The notes below the pieces were generated by a model, which worked only from the letters and a program-made list of their open reading frames with translations, was not told where the DNA came from and did not search any database. The translations under genes and the position numbers were made by a program. Positions 1 to 7,916 of a DNA stretch of 62,122 nucleotides are shown here, one piece after another. The stretch covers positions 1-62,122 of IMG/VR virus record IMGVR_UViG_3300031269_000015. One strand, 5' to 3'. The stretch comes from a virus. Each line of letters starts with the position of its first letter. Within the stretch, counting starts at the first letter, position 1.

Positions 1-66
1 CGACACAGTTTCACCGCCGACCGCTGGCGTCCACGGGATCGAACGGCTTGTTCCTGTTGTTGATGT
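1..66. repeat. Terminal direct repeat (left copy)
   Basis: These 66 bases recur at 62057-62122 with a single difference: G at base 50 and A at 62106. The same reading frame passes through both copies, so the simplest reading is an overlap left when a circular or circularly permuted genome was linearised. The mismatch changes Val to Ile and points to population variation or a read error rather than a perfect assembly duplicate. A very short physical terminal repeat is possible but less likely. Confidence 0.9.
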
Positions 67-472
67 AACGGTGGACAACTCGAAAACCACACGCACCAAA
101 TCGGCAACGGTTGAAACGGTAGAGGCAGACCGCGTTCTGCGCACGGTAACTGTTTCAGACATGGATATTAAAGACATCCGTGCGAAAAAGTCCATCAGCA
201 AGGGTGATTTTTGTAAACAGCTTATCAACTTTGAGGTGTTATCTAGCTATGACGGAATTTCAGCTTCCAAGGGAAATTGGCCTAATGCAATGGATGAGTT
301 CCTTGAATACATGAGCGACGACCAAAAGGTAAGCGCCCAGATTGAGTGGTCAACGGCACAAAGCGTTGAGCGAATGCACTGGCTAGTATTGTTTATGATT
401 TCAATGGATGTCATGACAGAAACTGCGGTTGATGCTTTGTTTACAGACGAAATGCAGTTTAATGCAAATTGA
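2..472 (+). CDS. Fibre-associated protein, 3' part of a gene split by the window ends
   Basis: The frame is open from base 2. It continues a gene that starts at ATG 61980 near the right end; joined across the 66-base overlap the gene encodes 182 aa. The N-terminal part (MKLAHIKDGKVI, then GDTVSPP) resembles the short proteins found directly after tail-fibre genes, often fibre assembly or capping factors. The C-terminal part (DFCKQLINF onward) shows no domain I know. It closes the adhesin block and overlaps the preferred TerL start (462) by 11 bases, which suggests translational coupling. A GTG at 71 would be the first start visible inside the window, but it is not needed once the ends are joined. 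The function is inference from context. Confidence 0.75.
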   Translation, partial: DTVSPPTAGVHGIERLVPVVDVTVDNSKTTRTKSATVETVEADRVLRTVTVSDMDIKDIRAKKSISKGDFCKQLINFEVLSSYDGISASKGNWPNAMDEFLEYMSDDQKVSAQIEWSTAQSVERMHWLVLFMISMDVMTETAVDALFTDEMQFNAN

Positions 473-1994
473 AACAAAATCATATCCAAAGAATGTAGTA
501 TGGAGACCCATGCCTGGATCTCAAGAAGCGTTCTTGTCTTCCACCCCTGTCTTCGAGGTGTTGTTTGAAGGGACAAGAGGTGGAGGGAAAACAGACTCTC
601 TCCTTATGTCCTACTGTATGCACGTCGGCAAAGGTCACGGCGCTGGGTGGAAAGGTATTCTGTTTCGTCAAACCTACAAGCAGTTGACCGATGTTATCTC
701 GAAGACAAAAAAGTGGATCCCGCAGATCTGGCCTACTGCGAAGTTCAACCACTCCGAGCATACGTGGACTTGGCCAACTGGTGAGCAGCTTCTTCTACGA
801 CAGTTTGCAAAAGAAAATGACTACGATAACTATCATGGTCACGAGTATCCATGGATTGGTTGGGAAGAACTCTGTAACTGGCCTAACGCTAAAGGCTACA
901 AGAAAATGATGTCTACCTGCCGCTCATCTGTGAAGGGTATGCCTCGTATGTGTCGCGCGACAACGAACCCATCGGGTCCAGGTCATAATTGGGTAAAGAA
1001 TCGTTTCAAACCACAGAGCCTCAACATGATAGTTCGTCGTGACCTCATGGATGAAGATGGGGAAAAAGAACCACCGCGTCTCAGCATTAAATCTCACATT
1101 GACGAAAACCTAATACTTCTTGAAGCAGATCCAGAATACAAACAGAAGATTGCCGCATCAGCCGATAACGAAGCCCAGAAGAAGGCTTGGTTAGACGGTT
1201 CATGGGATATCGTATCCGGAGGAATGTTTGACGATGTATGGGATCCTAAGTACAATGTTGTCTTACCGTTTGATATTCCCTTTAATTGGAAGATCACTAG
1301 AAGCTTTGACTGGGGTGCGAGCAAGCCTTTCTCTGTGGGCTGGTGGGCGATCAGCAACGGAGAAGACGTACAGCTACGGGATGGAAGTTGGAGAAGCACC
1401 ATTCGGGGAGATGTATTTCGTATTCGAGAATGGTATGGATGCCATGACAACCGTCCGAACGAAGGGCTTAATATTCTGGCATCAGAGATCTCCGAAGGTA
1501 TTGTCAAGAGAGAAATGGAATGGGGTTGGAGAGAAAGAGGAACAACTTGGTGCCGTGTCCGAGCAGGTGTTGCTGATTCGCAGATATTTGCTGCTGAAAA
1601 CGGAAATTGTATCGCCACGGATATGAAAGCCAAAGTGAGACTAGATGATGGGAACAGATATCCTGGAATTATGTGGAATGCGGCTGATAAACGTCCTGGA
1701 TCTCGTGTAACCGGCTGGACTCAAGTGAGACAACGTATCAGAAACGCTGGTCCCAACGTAAAGAAAGATGAAAAAGGTGAAGTTATCGCTATTTTCCCTC
1801 GGGAGAAGCCTGCTTTATTCGTTTTCACTACGTGTACAGCTTTTATTGAGACTTTACCAGTTCTTCCTCGTGATGAAAAGAACCCAGACGACATAAACAC
1901 TGACGCAGAAGACCATGTCGCTGATGAAGTTCGCTATTTTGTTCGCTTTGTTGGGCAAACTGGAACTTCTGGAACAACGACAGGTGCTCATTGA
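462..1994 (+). CDS. terL: Terminase large subunit
   Basis: ATP-driven packaging motor and nuclease, 510 aa. The ATPase domain carries a Walker A motif (GTRGGGKT, about residue 30) and a Walker B-like segment ending in IGWEEL. The C-terminal nuclease half shows acidic positions typical of the RNase H-like fold: FDWGASKPF, then GVADSQIF, then DHVADEVRYF near the end. I prefer ATG 462; TTG 429 and ATG 432 in the same frame would extend it but run further into the preceding gene. None has a strong ribosome-binding site. The small subunit is not adjacent: it lies at 53956-54594, about 8.5 kb upstream on the circle, with the adhesin genes in between. Confidence 0.95.
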   Translation: MQIETKSYPKNVVWRPMPGSQEAFLSSTPVFEVLFEGTRGGGKTDSLLMSYCMHVGKGHGAGWKGILFRQTYKQLTDVISKTKKWIPQIWPTAKFNHSEHTWTWPTGEQLLLRQFAKENDYDNYHGHEYPWIGWEELCNWPNAKGYKKMMSTCRSSVKGMPRMCRATTNPSGPGHNWVKNRFKPQSLNMIVRRDLMDEDGEKEPPRLSIKSHIDENLILLEADPEYKQKIAASADNEAQKKAWLDGSWDIVSGGMFDDVWDPKYNVVLPFDIPFNWKITRSFDWGASKPFSVGWWAISNGEDVQLRDGSWRSTIRGDVFRIREWYGCHDNRPNEGLNILASEISEGIVKREMEWGWRERGTTWCRVRAGVADSQIFAAENGNCIATDMKAKVRLDDGNRYPGIMWNAADKRPGSRVTGWTQVRQRIRNAGPNVKKDEKGEVIAIFPREKPALFVFTTCTAFIETLPVLPRDEKNPDDINTDAEDHVADEVRYFVRFVGQTGTSGTTTGAH

Positions 1995-2004
1995 CAAAAA
2001 GTGA

Positions 2005-2033
2005 TTGTCAAACCAATTAGATACAGGTATGCT
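2005..2033 (+). promoter_or_regulatory. Promoter-like motif before the portal gene
   Basis: TTGTCA at 2005-2010, 17-base spacer, TATGCT at 2028-2033. It matches the motif that recurs through this genome. It also forms the right arm of an inverted repeat (TTGACAA at 1991, TTGTCAA at 2005). If used, transcription would begin next to ATG 2041, giving a nearly leaderless message. Confidence 0.4.
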
Positions 2034-2040
2034 CTTCTTT

Positions 2041-3549
2041 ATGGATAATTCTCTCACTCAAAATCACCCTTCTTACACGGAACACCTTCCAGACTGGAAG
2101 CAGATGCGTGATACGTACAAAGGTGAGAAGCGAGTTAAGTCTCGAAGTACTGAATATCTTCCTGCTACGTCATCTCACATTTTAGATGGTTATGGAAAAG
2201 AAGCAAAATCCACAGGATCTACCGCTTACGCAGCTTATTTGAAAAGAGCTCGTTATCACAACTTTGTTCGTGAAGCTGTGCAGATGGCAGTTGGTATGAT
2301 GCATAACCAACCTCCGAAAATAGAATTACCTGACGGAATGGAAGACATTCGCTCCAGTAAAGGCGAAAAACTTGAAGACTTACTCCGCCGAATCAATTCA
2401 GAACAGCTTCTTGTTGGCCGCACTGGTATTATGGCAGATTTACCTCTTGTTCCCGGCTCTGGGCCAGATTTACCTATTCTATCGTTGTATGGAGCAGAAC
2501 GTATCATCAATTGGGACGTCGGCACCACTGATCTAAACAAAGACTCACTAAACATGGTGGTCTTAGACGAAACTGCTTATATTCGCAAAAATAACTTCAT
2601 GTGGGATCTCACAACCCAACATAGAGTTCTTATTCTCGGTGAACCAGATGATAACCAACAAATCGGAACTTACAGCCAAGCATTGTTTCGTGACAGCGCA
2701 TTTGACGAAGATGAGTTGAAGAGACCTTCCTACAAAGGTCGAGAACTCAATAAAATTCCGTTTGTGATCGTAAACTCTGTTGATGTTACCGCCGAGCCAG
2801 ATGATCCAGTTCTTTTGGACTTGAGCAACCTTTGTCTCACCCTATTTAGATCAGATGCAGATTATCGTCAAAATTTGTTTATGCAGGGGCAAGATACTTT
2901 CGTTACTACCGGAGCACAACTGGAAGAAGGAGATGCTGTCCGGACCGGTACAGGTGCTCGCTTAGATCTTCCATTGGGTGCGACAGCGGAATTTGTTGGC
3001 GTAGAAGGCAAAGGTCTAACAGAGCAACGTGAGGCTATCGACAAGTTAGAGAGCCGTGCTGGTACTATGGGTGCGAATACTTTAGACAGCACTAGTCGCG
3101 AGCGTGAAAGCGGCGACAGTATGCGAATCCGCGTCGCGAGCCGCACAGCAGACCTCAACCAAGTCGCAGATGCTGGCGCTATGGCACTCGAAGATATTCT
3201 TAAAACATGTGCTGTTTGGATGGGTCTAGACCCAAAAGAAGTAAAAGTCACACCGAACAAAGAATTCGGCGAGACACCACTCACAGGTCAGACGATGGTA
3301 GAGATGGCAACTGCTCGCACCTTGGGTTTCCCAATCAGTGCCTCTTCATTACATACTCTTGCTCGCAAGCGTAAAATCACTGCGCTTACTTTTGAAGAAG
3401 AAATGGCAGCTTCTAAACTAGAGGAAGCTGAAGATCATCCTTTCAGAACACCAGAAACTGGTGATATGGCTGGACCTGATCAAAATTCTACTGGAGACAA
3501 AACAGACGATAAAAAGTCTGCCCGTAACAAAGCTAAGACAGGGGAATGA
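2041..3549 (+). CDS. Portal protein (DUF4055-type)
   Basis: Forms the dodecameric portal ring at the head-tail vertex. The N-terminus (HPSYTEHLPDWKQMRDTY, then STEYLPATS) is characteristic of the DUF4055 portal family. The C-terminal part has the helical segment expected of portal stem and wing regions and ends in a charged tail rich in Asp and Lys. Length is 502 aa from ATG 2041. The frame extends up to TTG 2005 and ATG 2029, but those overlap a promoter-like motif, so I prefer 2041. No strong Shine-Dalgarno sequence is visible. It lies 46 bases after terL, the usual order. Confidence 0.88.
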   Translation: MDNSLTQNHPSYTEHLPDWKQMRDTYKGEKRVKSRSTEYLPATSSHILDGYGKEAKSTGSTAYAAYLKRARYHNFVREAVQMAVGMMHNQPPKIELPDGMEDIRSSKGEKLEDLLRRINSEQLLVGRTGIMADLPLVPGSGPDLPILSLYGAERIINWDVGTTDLNKDSLNMVVLDETAYIRKNNFMWDLTTQHRVLILGEPDDNQQIGTYSQALFRDSAFDEDELKRPSYKGRELNKIPFVIVNSVDVTAEPDDPVLLDLSNLCLTLFRSDADYRQNLFMQGQDTFVTTGAQLEEGDAVRTGTGARLDLPLGATAEFVGVEGKGLTEQREAIDKLESRAGTMGANTLDSTSRERESGDSMRIRVASRTADLNQVADAGAMALEDILKTCAVWMGLDPKEVKVTPNKEFGETPLTGQTMVEMATARTLGFPISASSLHTLARKRKITALTFEEEMAASKLEEAEDHPFRTPETGDMAGPDQNSTGDKTDDKKSARNKAKTGE

Positions 3550-3596
3550 TCCCCACTAACCACGGCCATGGAGCCGTTATATAAAGGAGACCGGAC

Positions 3597-4421
3597 ATGG
3601 ATCCGATCGAACTAGTTTACCAAACAATGGCAGAAGTTCCTGTCACTTTCAAATCTCTTTACACTGAGCAAGACGGCAAAGCTGTGTTGACAGGCGTTAT
3701 TGGCATGAAAACCCAAGTGGACGTAGACCGTGTCCAAGAAGGTCTTCGCAAAGAACGTGAAGACCACGCTAAAACGAAAGCTGATTTAAAGCCGTTCAAG
3801 GGTATGAACGCCGCAGAAGTTCAAGCTACGTTAGATCGCGTCGAAGAGTTGGAAGCCGCAAGTGGGGGCAAGTTGGATGATGAGGCAATCAACAAAATCG
3901 TTGAGTCTCGCATGAAACAGAAAACTGCACCTCTGGAACGGCAGATTGAAGAACTCACAACAGCGAATAGTGAGTTGACCTCAGACAACGATAAGCTGAA
4001 CGGAACTATCACCACAGGCTCTCGTAACGAAGTTGTTCGTAAGATTGCCTCTGAGATGAAAGTTCATGGCACGGCACTCCGCGATATTGAACTCGTGGCT
4101 GCAGACTACCTCGAGAAAGATGAGACTACTGGTAAATGGATTGTTAAGACTGATGCTGATGGAGTCACTCCTGGGGTAGACGTAAAGCAGTTCATGCAAG
4201 AGATGCAGAAACAGCGTCCTCACTGGTGGCCTACATCTACAGGCGGTGGCGCTGTCGGCGGTATGGGTGGTGTCAACGGTGGTAAGAATCCATTCTCAGG
4301 TGATAATTGGAACGTTACTCAACAGGGCAAACTCATCAACTCAGATCGAGAGTTAGCTAATCAACTCGCAACTGCCGCTGGAACATCTATTGGTGGTGCT
4401 CGTCCTGCTTCGAGCAAATAA
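3597..4421 (+). CDS. Capsid scaffolding protein
   Basis: 274 aa, placed between portal and major capsid, where scaffolds normally lie. Residues about 40-150 are highly charged and heptad-like (REDHAKTKADLK; QIEELTTANSELTSDNDKL), so a long coiled coil is likely. The C-terminal third is Gly-rich (GGGAVGGMGGVNGG). Start ATG 3597 follows AAAGGAGAC at suitable spacing. No protease domain is fused to it; the prohead protease candidate is 29 kb away at 33330-33728. Confidence 0.8.
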   Translation: MDPIELVYQTMAEVPVTFKSLYTEQDGKAVLTGVIGMKTQVDVDRVQEGLRKEREDHAKTKADLKPFKGMNAAEVQATLDRVEELEAASGGKLDDEAINKIVESRMKQKTAPLERQIEELTTANSELTSDNDKLNGTITTGSRNEVVRKIASEMKVHGTALRDIELVAADYLEKDETTGKWIVKTDADGVTPGVDVKQFMQEMQKQRPHWWPTSTGGGAVGGMGGVNGGKNPFSGDNWNVTQQGKLINSDRELANQLATAAGTSIGGARPASSK

Positions 4422-4456
4422 CCTGTTGCTATCTTCTGCAGCGTGATGTAAATATA

Positions 4457-4489
4457 TTGTCAAGGGCTTCCATGGGAGGCTCTTGACAA
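4457..4489 (+). promoter_or_regulatory. Strong hairpin upstream of the capsid gene
   Basis: TTGTCAAGGGCTTCC (4457-4471) pairs with GGAGGCTCTTGACAA (4475-4489), 15 positions with two G-U-type pairs, around a 3-base loop. No T-run follows, so it is not a classic intrinsic terminator. It may stabilise or process the capsid message, or lower read-through from the scaffold gene. Confidence 0.6.
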
Positions 4490-4501
4490 ATTCTCTTCGG
4501 C

Positions 4502-4530
4502 TGGTCATGGGACTAGCAATTATCTAGCCA
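4502..4530 (+). promoter_or_regulatory. Promoter-like motif before the capsid gene
   Basis: TGGTCA at 4502-4507, 17-base spacer, TAGCCA at 4525-4530. It fits the phage-wide pattern but with a weak -10 element. Confidence 0.35.
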
Positions 4531-4558
4531 TGAACATCTTAGGAAAGGATCCTCTTCA

Positions 4559-5602
4559 ATGGCCTCTGGACACACTTCAATCTCGGACATCATTGTCCCC
4601 GAAATCTTCACTCCCTACGCTATGCAGGAAACTGAAGAAAAATCTCGCCTCATTCGTTCTGGTGCCGTAGTCTCCGATAGCGACATGGCCGATCTGCTAA
4701 ATGGTGGTGGTCTCACTTTCAACATGCCTTCTTACGACGACCTTGACAACGACGAAGAGCGCGTATCTAACGAGAGTCAGCGAAACACTTTCACTGGAGG
4801 AGTTGTTGACCCCGATCCGAACAAAATCAGCACCCTGACAGAAGTTGCTGTTCGTCTTGAGCGTAACAACTCTTGGACTGCCACTCAACTCGCTAAGTTG
4901 ATGTCGGGCGATGACCCTGCCGCTGCTATCCAATCTCGAGTCGCAGACTATTGGGTTCGTCGTCAACAGGTTGCTTTTGTCAACGTTGTTAACGGGGTTT
5001 TCGCAGATAACGCGGCTGCTCCAGCTGATGCTGAGCACGTTCAAGGTGATATGACCAACGACATCAAAGGTAGCTCTTACGAAGCTGGTGTAACTGACTT
5101 CTCCGCAGAAGCCTTTATCGACACTACGTTGACAATGGGCGACAGCATGGAAGATCTGTCGATGATCATGGTCCACTCAGTGGTCTACGCTCGCATGTTG
5201 AAAAACAACTTGATCGACTTTATCCCTGACAGTATTAACGGACGTGCTATTCAAGTTCCCACCTTCTTGGGTCGTGAAGTTATTGTTGACGATGGTCTTC
5301 CTGCTGCTGGTGGTGTTTACGAAAGCTGGGTCTTCGGCGCTGGTGCGATTGTTTTCGCGCAAGGTTCTCCGGATAAACCAACCGCGATTGACGATCAACC
5401 AGGAGCAGGTAACGGCGCTGGTCAAGAAATCCTCTACAACCGTGTTCGCTGGGGCTTTCACCCCAAAGGCCACGCTTATGAAGGTGCGACTCCAGCTGGT
5501 GGTCCAGCTAACTCGGTTCTTGCTACTGCTGCTTCTTGGAAACGTGTGTTCCCAGAGCGCAAGCAGATCAAGATGGCTCGTCTGATCTCTCGCGAGGCAT
5601 AA
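4559..5602 (+). CDS. Major capsid protein
   Basis: 347 aa coat subunit. The opening (ISDIIVPEIFTPYAMQETEE) is typical of tailed-phage coat proteins whose N-terminus reads 'PEIFTPY'. Further in, DYWVRRQQVAFVNVVNGVF and the C-terminal KRVFPERKQIKMARLISREA fit an HK97-like fold, though I cannot show the fold from sequence alone. A strong ribosome site (AGGAAAGGA) precedes ATG 4559. Upstream are a hairpin and a promoter-like motif, downstream a hairpin terminator, so the gene can be expressed as its own strong unit. Confidence 0.9.
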   Translation: MASGHTSISDIIVPEIFTPYAMQETEEKSRLIRSGAVVSDSDMADLLNGGGLTFNMPSYDDLDNDEERVSNESQRNTFTGGVVDPDPNKISTLTEVAVRLERNNSWTATQLAKLMSGDDPAAAIQSRVADYWVRRQQVAFVNVVNGVFADNAAAPADAEHVQGDMTNDIKGSSYEAGVTDFSAEAFIDTTLTMGDSMEDLSMIMVHSVVYARMLKNNLIDFIPDSINGRAIQVPTFLGREVIVDDGLPAAGGVYESWVFGAGAIVFAQGSPDKPTAIDDQPGAGNGAGQEILYNRVRWGFHPKGHAYEGATPAGGPANSVLATAASWKRVFPERKQIKMARLISREA

Positions 5603-5612
5603 CTGAAAAACA

Positions 5613-5634
5613 GGGCGGAGCTTAGGTTCCGCCC
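5613..5634 (+). terminator. Hairpin after the major capsid gene
   Basis: GGGCGGA (5613-5619) pairs with TCCGCCC (5628-5634), 7 GC-rich pairs with an 8-base loop, 11 bases after the capsid stop. The following AAATCTTAT is only weakly T-rich, so termination may be partial. Confidence 0.6.
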
Positions 5635-5657
5635 AAATCTTATAAAAGGAGAAAACA

Positions 5658-5693
5658 ATGTCTCTACTTGGGCTCTCCTTTCCTCCCTCCTGA
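5658..5693 (+). CDS. Possible 11-residue leader peptide
   Basis: ATG 5658 follows a very good ribosome site (AAAGGAGAAAAC) and is closed by TGA 5691, giving MSLLGLSFPPS. Its codons are pyrimidine-rich (CTCTCCTTTCCTCC) and could pair with the purine-rich ribosome site before it. It ends 12 bases before the next gene (5706). It may be a translational control element or a chance mini-frame. Confidence 0.3.
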   Translation: MSLLGLSFPPS

Positions 5694-5705
5694 AAGGTCG
5701 ATACT

Positions 5706-6263
5706 ATGGAAGATAAAATTATAGAAGCCCTTGGACTGATGGACGCCATGGATGACGAACAATGGACTGCGGACGGTGCGCCCAAGGTAGACTTTGTTGC
5801 CTCCTTGGGTGATTTTGAAAATCTGAAACGAGCTGACATCATCAACGCTGCACCAAAATTCTCACGAGTTAACTTCGACGTTTCCAAAGACGTTGATGAA
5901 GAACAACCTCAGTTAGATGAGGAAGTTGAAGAAAACTCCATGGGTTACGATCACCCAGATATCGTTAAAGCTCAAGAAGAGTTTGATGAAATCGTTTCTG
6001 CAGAAGCAAATTTCAAAGCAGAAAAGAAAAAACGCAGTGATGCACTAGCTGAGGTTACGGCTCGTTTGATGCATCAAAAAATCGATCCTCAAGCCAATCA
6101 ACGCGAGATCATGCGGACCATCGCATCTTCTAATGCTGCTCGTGCCGGTAGAGTCGCTAACTTCCAAAAAAATCGATCCCTATTGCTTGATCAACATCCA
6201 GTGTCTCCGTTGGATCAATCAAAATCAGGTGAGAAGAAAGTTCGTCCGTTGATGAGAAAGTAA
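5706..6263 (+). CDS. Unknown acidic head-region protein
   Basis: 185 aa with no domain I recognise. The first half is acidic (DVDEEQPQLDEEVEEN); the second half is helical and basic (FKAEKKKRSDAL; NAARAGRVANFQKNR). Position directly after the capsid gene and before the connector genes suggests a head-completion or head-internal protein, but that is context only. Start ATG 5706 follows AAAGGTCG. Confidence 0.6.
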   Translation: MEDKIIEALGLMDAMDDEQWTADGAPKVDFVASLGDFENLKRADIINAAPKFSRVNFDVSKDVDEEQPQLDEEVEENSMGYDHPDIVKAQEEFDEIVSAEANFKAEKKKRSDALAEVTARLMHQKIDPQANQREIMRTIASSNAARAGRVANFQKNRSLLLDQHPVSPLDQSKSGEKKVRPLMRK

Positions 6264-6268
6264 TTACC

Positions 6269-6346
6269 ATGAGCACTCTCGGTCAAAAACGCATGGCAGC
6301 GGCATTGTATCATGCTAAAAAGAACAGACTTTCTAAAAATACTTAA
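6269..6346 (+). CDS. Very small protein (25 aa)
   Basis: ATG 6269 to TAA 6344, basic (MSTLGQKRMAAALYHAKKNR). It begins 5 bases after the previous stop and has no convincing ribosome site. It overlaps the decayed gene that follows. Weak support. Confidence 0.25.
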   Translation: MSTLGQKRMAAALYHAKKNRLSKNT

Positions 6347-6481
6347 CAGAGACCTGTTCTCCATAGATGCTCTATTCGCAGGCGGCACTGAAGGTATGAC
6401 CCGTCTGACCTATCCACGATGTTCCAAGATAGCGCAGGCACCACGCCTGTAACGATATCGGGGCACCGATACAATCAATGA
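6312..6481 (+). pseudogene. Frameshifted remnant of a phage structural gene
   Basis: ATG 6312 opens a frame reading MLKRTDFLKILNRDLFSIDA, then LFAGGTEG. At 6395 the next frame takes over with YDPSDLSTMFQDSAGTTPVT, a motif I know as one continuous block in many phage virion proteins (normally LFA.GE.G.WYDPSDLSTMFQDSAGTTPVT-like). The switch needs a lost or gained base near 6393. The second frame stops at 6479, well short of the usual length. A third frame then stays open to about 6560 (GTDTINEEMKLIGVSLINAD). This looks like a gene broken by small indels, not an overlap. Confidence 0.6.
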
Positions 6482-6590
6482 AGAAATGAAATTGATCGGT
6501 GTTTCCCTGATTAACGCTGACACGATCCAAAGCCCGTCACGGGTGTTCTTGTAGAGATACAGCAAGAAGTTTAAGGGAATAGGTGCAATA

Positions 6591-7100
6591 ATGACAATCA
6601 TCGTAGAAGATGCAACTGGACTATCGACTGCTGAGAGTTATCTATCATATTCTGATTATGTTACTTATTGGTCTGATCGTGGAGTCGCAGTTTCCGAGAC
6701 AGAAGCTCAGATTGAAGTTCAGTTACGTCTTACTACGGAGTACATCGATCTTCGCTGGGGTGATAAAGCTCCTGGACTTACGATCTCTGAAACTCAAGCT
6801 CTGTCTTATCCAACGGACTATTTCATAGTTGATCCTGTAGCACTACCTGTTCAGCTCAAGAGAGCTATGGCAGAGTATCTTCGTTATTCTCTTACGAACA
6901 CCTTGTTCATAAACAACACAGCGATCAATGGTCCAGGTATAATCTCTCTTACAGAGAAACTGGGACCGATTGAGACTAGAACTGTTTGGTCTGGATCAGG
7001 AAATGGCTCTGTTGGGCGTAAATATCCAATAGTCCCCAAAGCTGATAGTCTTATGCGTCAAATAACACTGGGAAGTTCTAATGGAGGTGTTATCCGCTAA
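6591..7100 (+). CDS. Head-tail connector, DnaT-like
   Basis: 169 aa. The N-terminus (IIVEDATGLSTAESYLSY, then RLTTEYIDLRWGDKAPG) matches phage proteins annotated as 'DnaT-like ssDNA-binding', which by position act as head-tail adaptor 1. C-terminal residues (PIVPKADSLMRQI) fit the family. Start ATG 6591 after AAGGGAATAGG. Its stop overlaps the next start (TAATG at 7098-7102). Confidence 0.75.
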   Translation: MTIIVEDATGLSTAESYLSYSDYVTYWSDRGVAVSETEAQIEVQLRLTTEYIDLRWGDKAPGLTISETQALSYPTDYFIVDPVALPVQLKRAMAEYLRYSLTNTLFINNTAINGPGIISLTEKLGPIETRTVWSGSGNGSVGRKYPIVPKADSLMRQITLGSSNGGVIR

Positions 7101-7492
7101 TGTTTGATTATTATAAACTCGCAGAAACTTCGGAACGTTTGATCACTGATCGTGGACGTAGCATAACATTTATTCAGAATCCCGAGACACCTGTAGATTC
7201 GACTAAACCTTGGAAAGCCCAAACAGGAGCAGACGTCGTATTTACGACTAAAGCTGTCTTTCTTCCTCCTAGATCAGTTACTCAATTCGGTCTTTCCGCC
7301 CTTGGGCAAGGTACTGAATTTGAAGATTTGATTGCATCATCTGAGTATTTTGCTATCTTCTTTCCTGGAACAATTGATTGCCGTAATTTCATTAAAGTAC
7401 AAGATGGGTTAGAAACATTTGGTATAAAAGCTATTCAGATTCTACAACCCGGAGACGTTCAATTACTTGGACTTGTTGGGATGCGTAGATGA
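7100..7492 (+). CDS. Head closure / neck protein
   Basis: 130 aa, predicted mostly beta-strand. It lies second in the connector run and overlaps both neighbours by a few bases, as head-closure proteins do. Segments such as GRSITFIQNPETP and a C-terminal VQLLGLVGMRR fit an Hc1-like fold, but the assignment rests mainly on gene order. Confidence 0.6.
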   Translation: MFDYYKLAETSERLITDRGRSITFIQNPETPVDSTKPWKAQTGADVVFTTKAVFLPPRSVTQFGLSALGQGTEFEDLIASSEYFAIFFPGTIDCRNFIKVQDGLETFGIKAIQILQPGDVQLLGLVGMRR

Positions 7493-7905
7493 GTCTTACT
7501 TATGAAGAAGCTGTCGACGATATAAATGCAATGATGTTAGCCGCATGGACAACAACTGGATATGTTCTTCGTTGGGATGACGTGCAAAAACAGATAGACT
7601 TATCAAATGATCCATGGGCTACATTCATTACAAGACACGCAACCGGATCTCAGAAAACTCTCGGTGGAGTAGGAAACCGAATGTTTGAGCGAACAGGAAC
7701 AGCTATCGCTTCTATATTCACTCCAACAGGAAATGGCTTGTCAGACTCTTACATCTTAGCTAAAGTAGTGGCCAACGCATATGAAGGTAAATCATCTGAT
7801 AATGGAGTGTGGTTCAAAAATGTTCGCATTCAAGAAATACCCAGTGAAGGTCAATTTCGTCAGTTGAACGTACTCATGGATTTTGAGTACACTGAAACAA
7901 AGTAA
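7489..7905 (+). CDS. Tail terminator / tail completion protein
   Basis: 138 aa. MSLTYEEAVDDINAMML and the C-terminal LNVLMDFEYTETK resemble phage tail-terminator proteins with an alpha-beta sheet fold. It starts inside the end of the head-closure gene (ATGA overlap) and is followed by the tail tube gene, the expected place for a terminator. Confidence 0.65.
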   Translation: MSLTYEEAVDDINAMMLAAWTTTGYVLRWDDVQKQIDLSNDPWATFITRHATGSQKTLGGVGNRMFERTGTAIASIFTPTGNGLSDSYILAKVVANAYEGKSSDNGVWFKNVRIQEIPSEGQFRQLNVLMDFEYTETK

Positions 7906-7916
7906 GGAGGCCTTAA

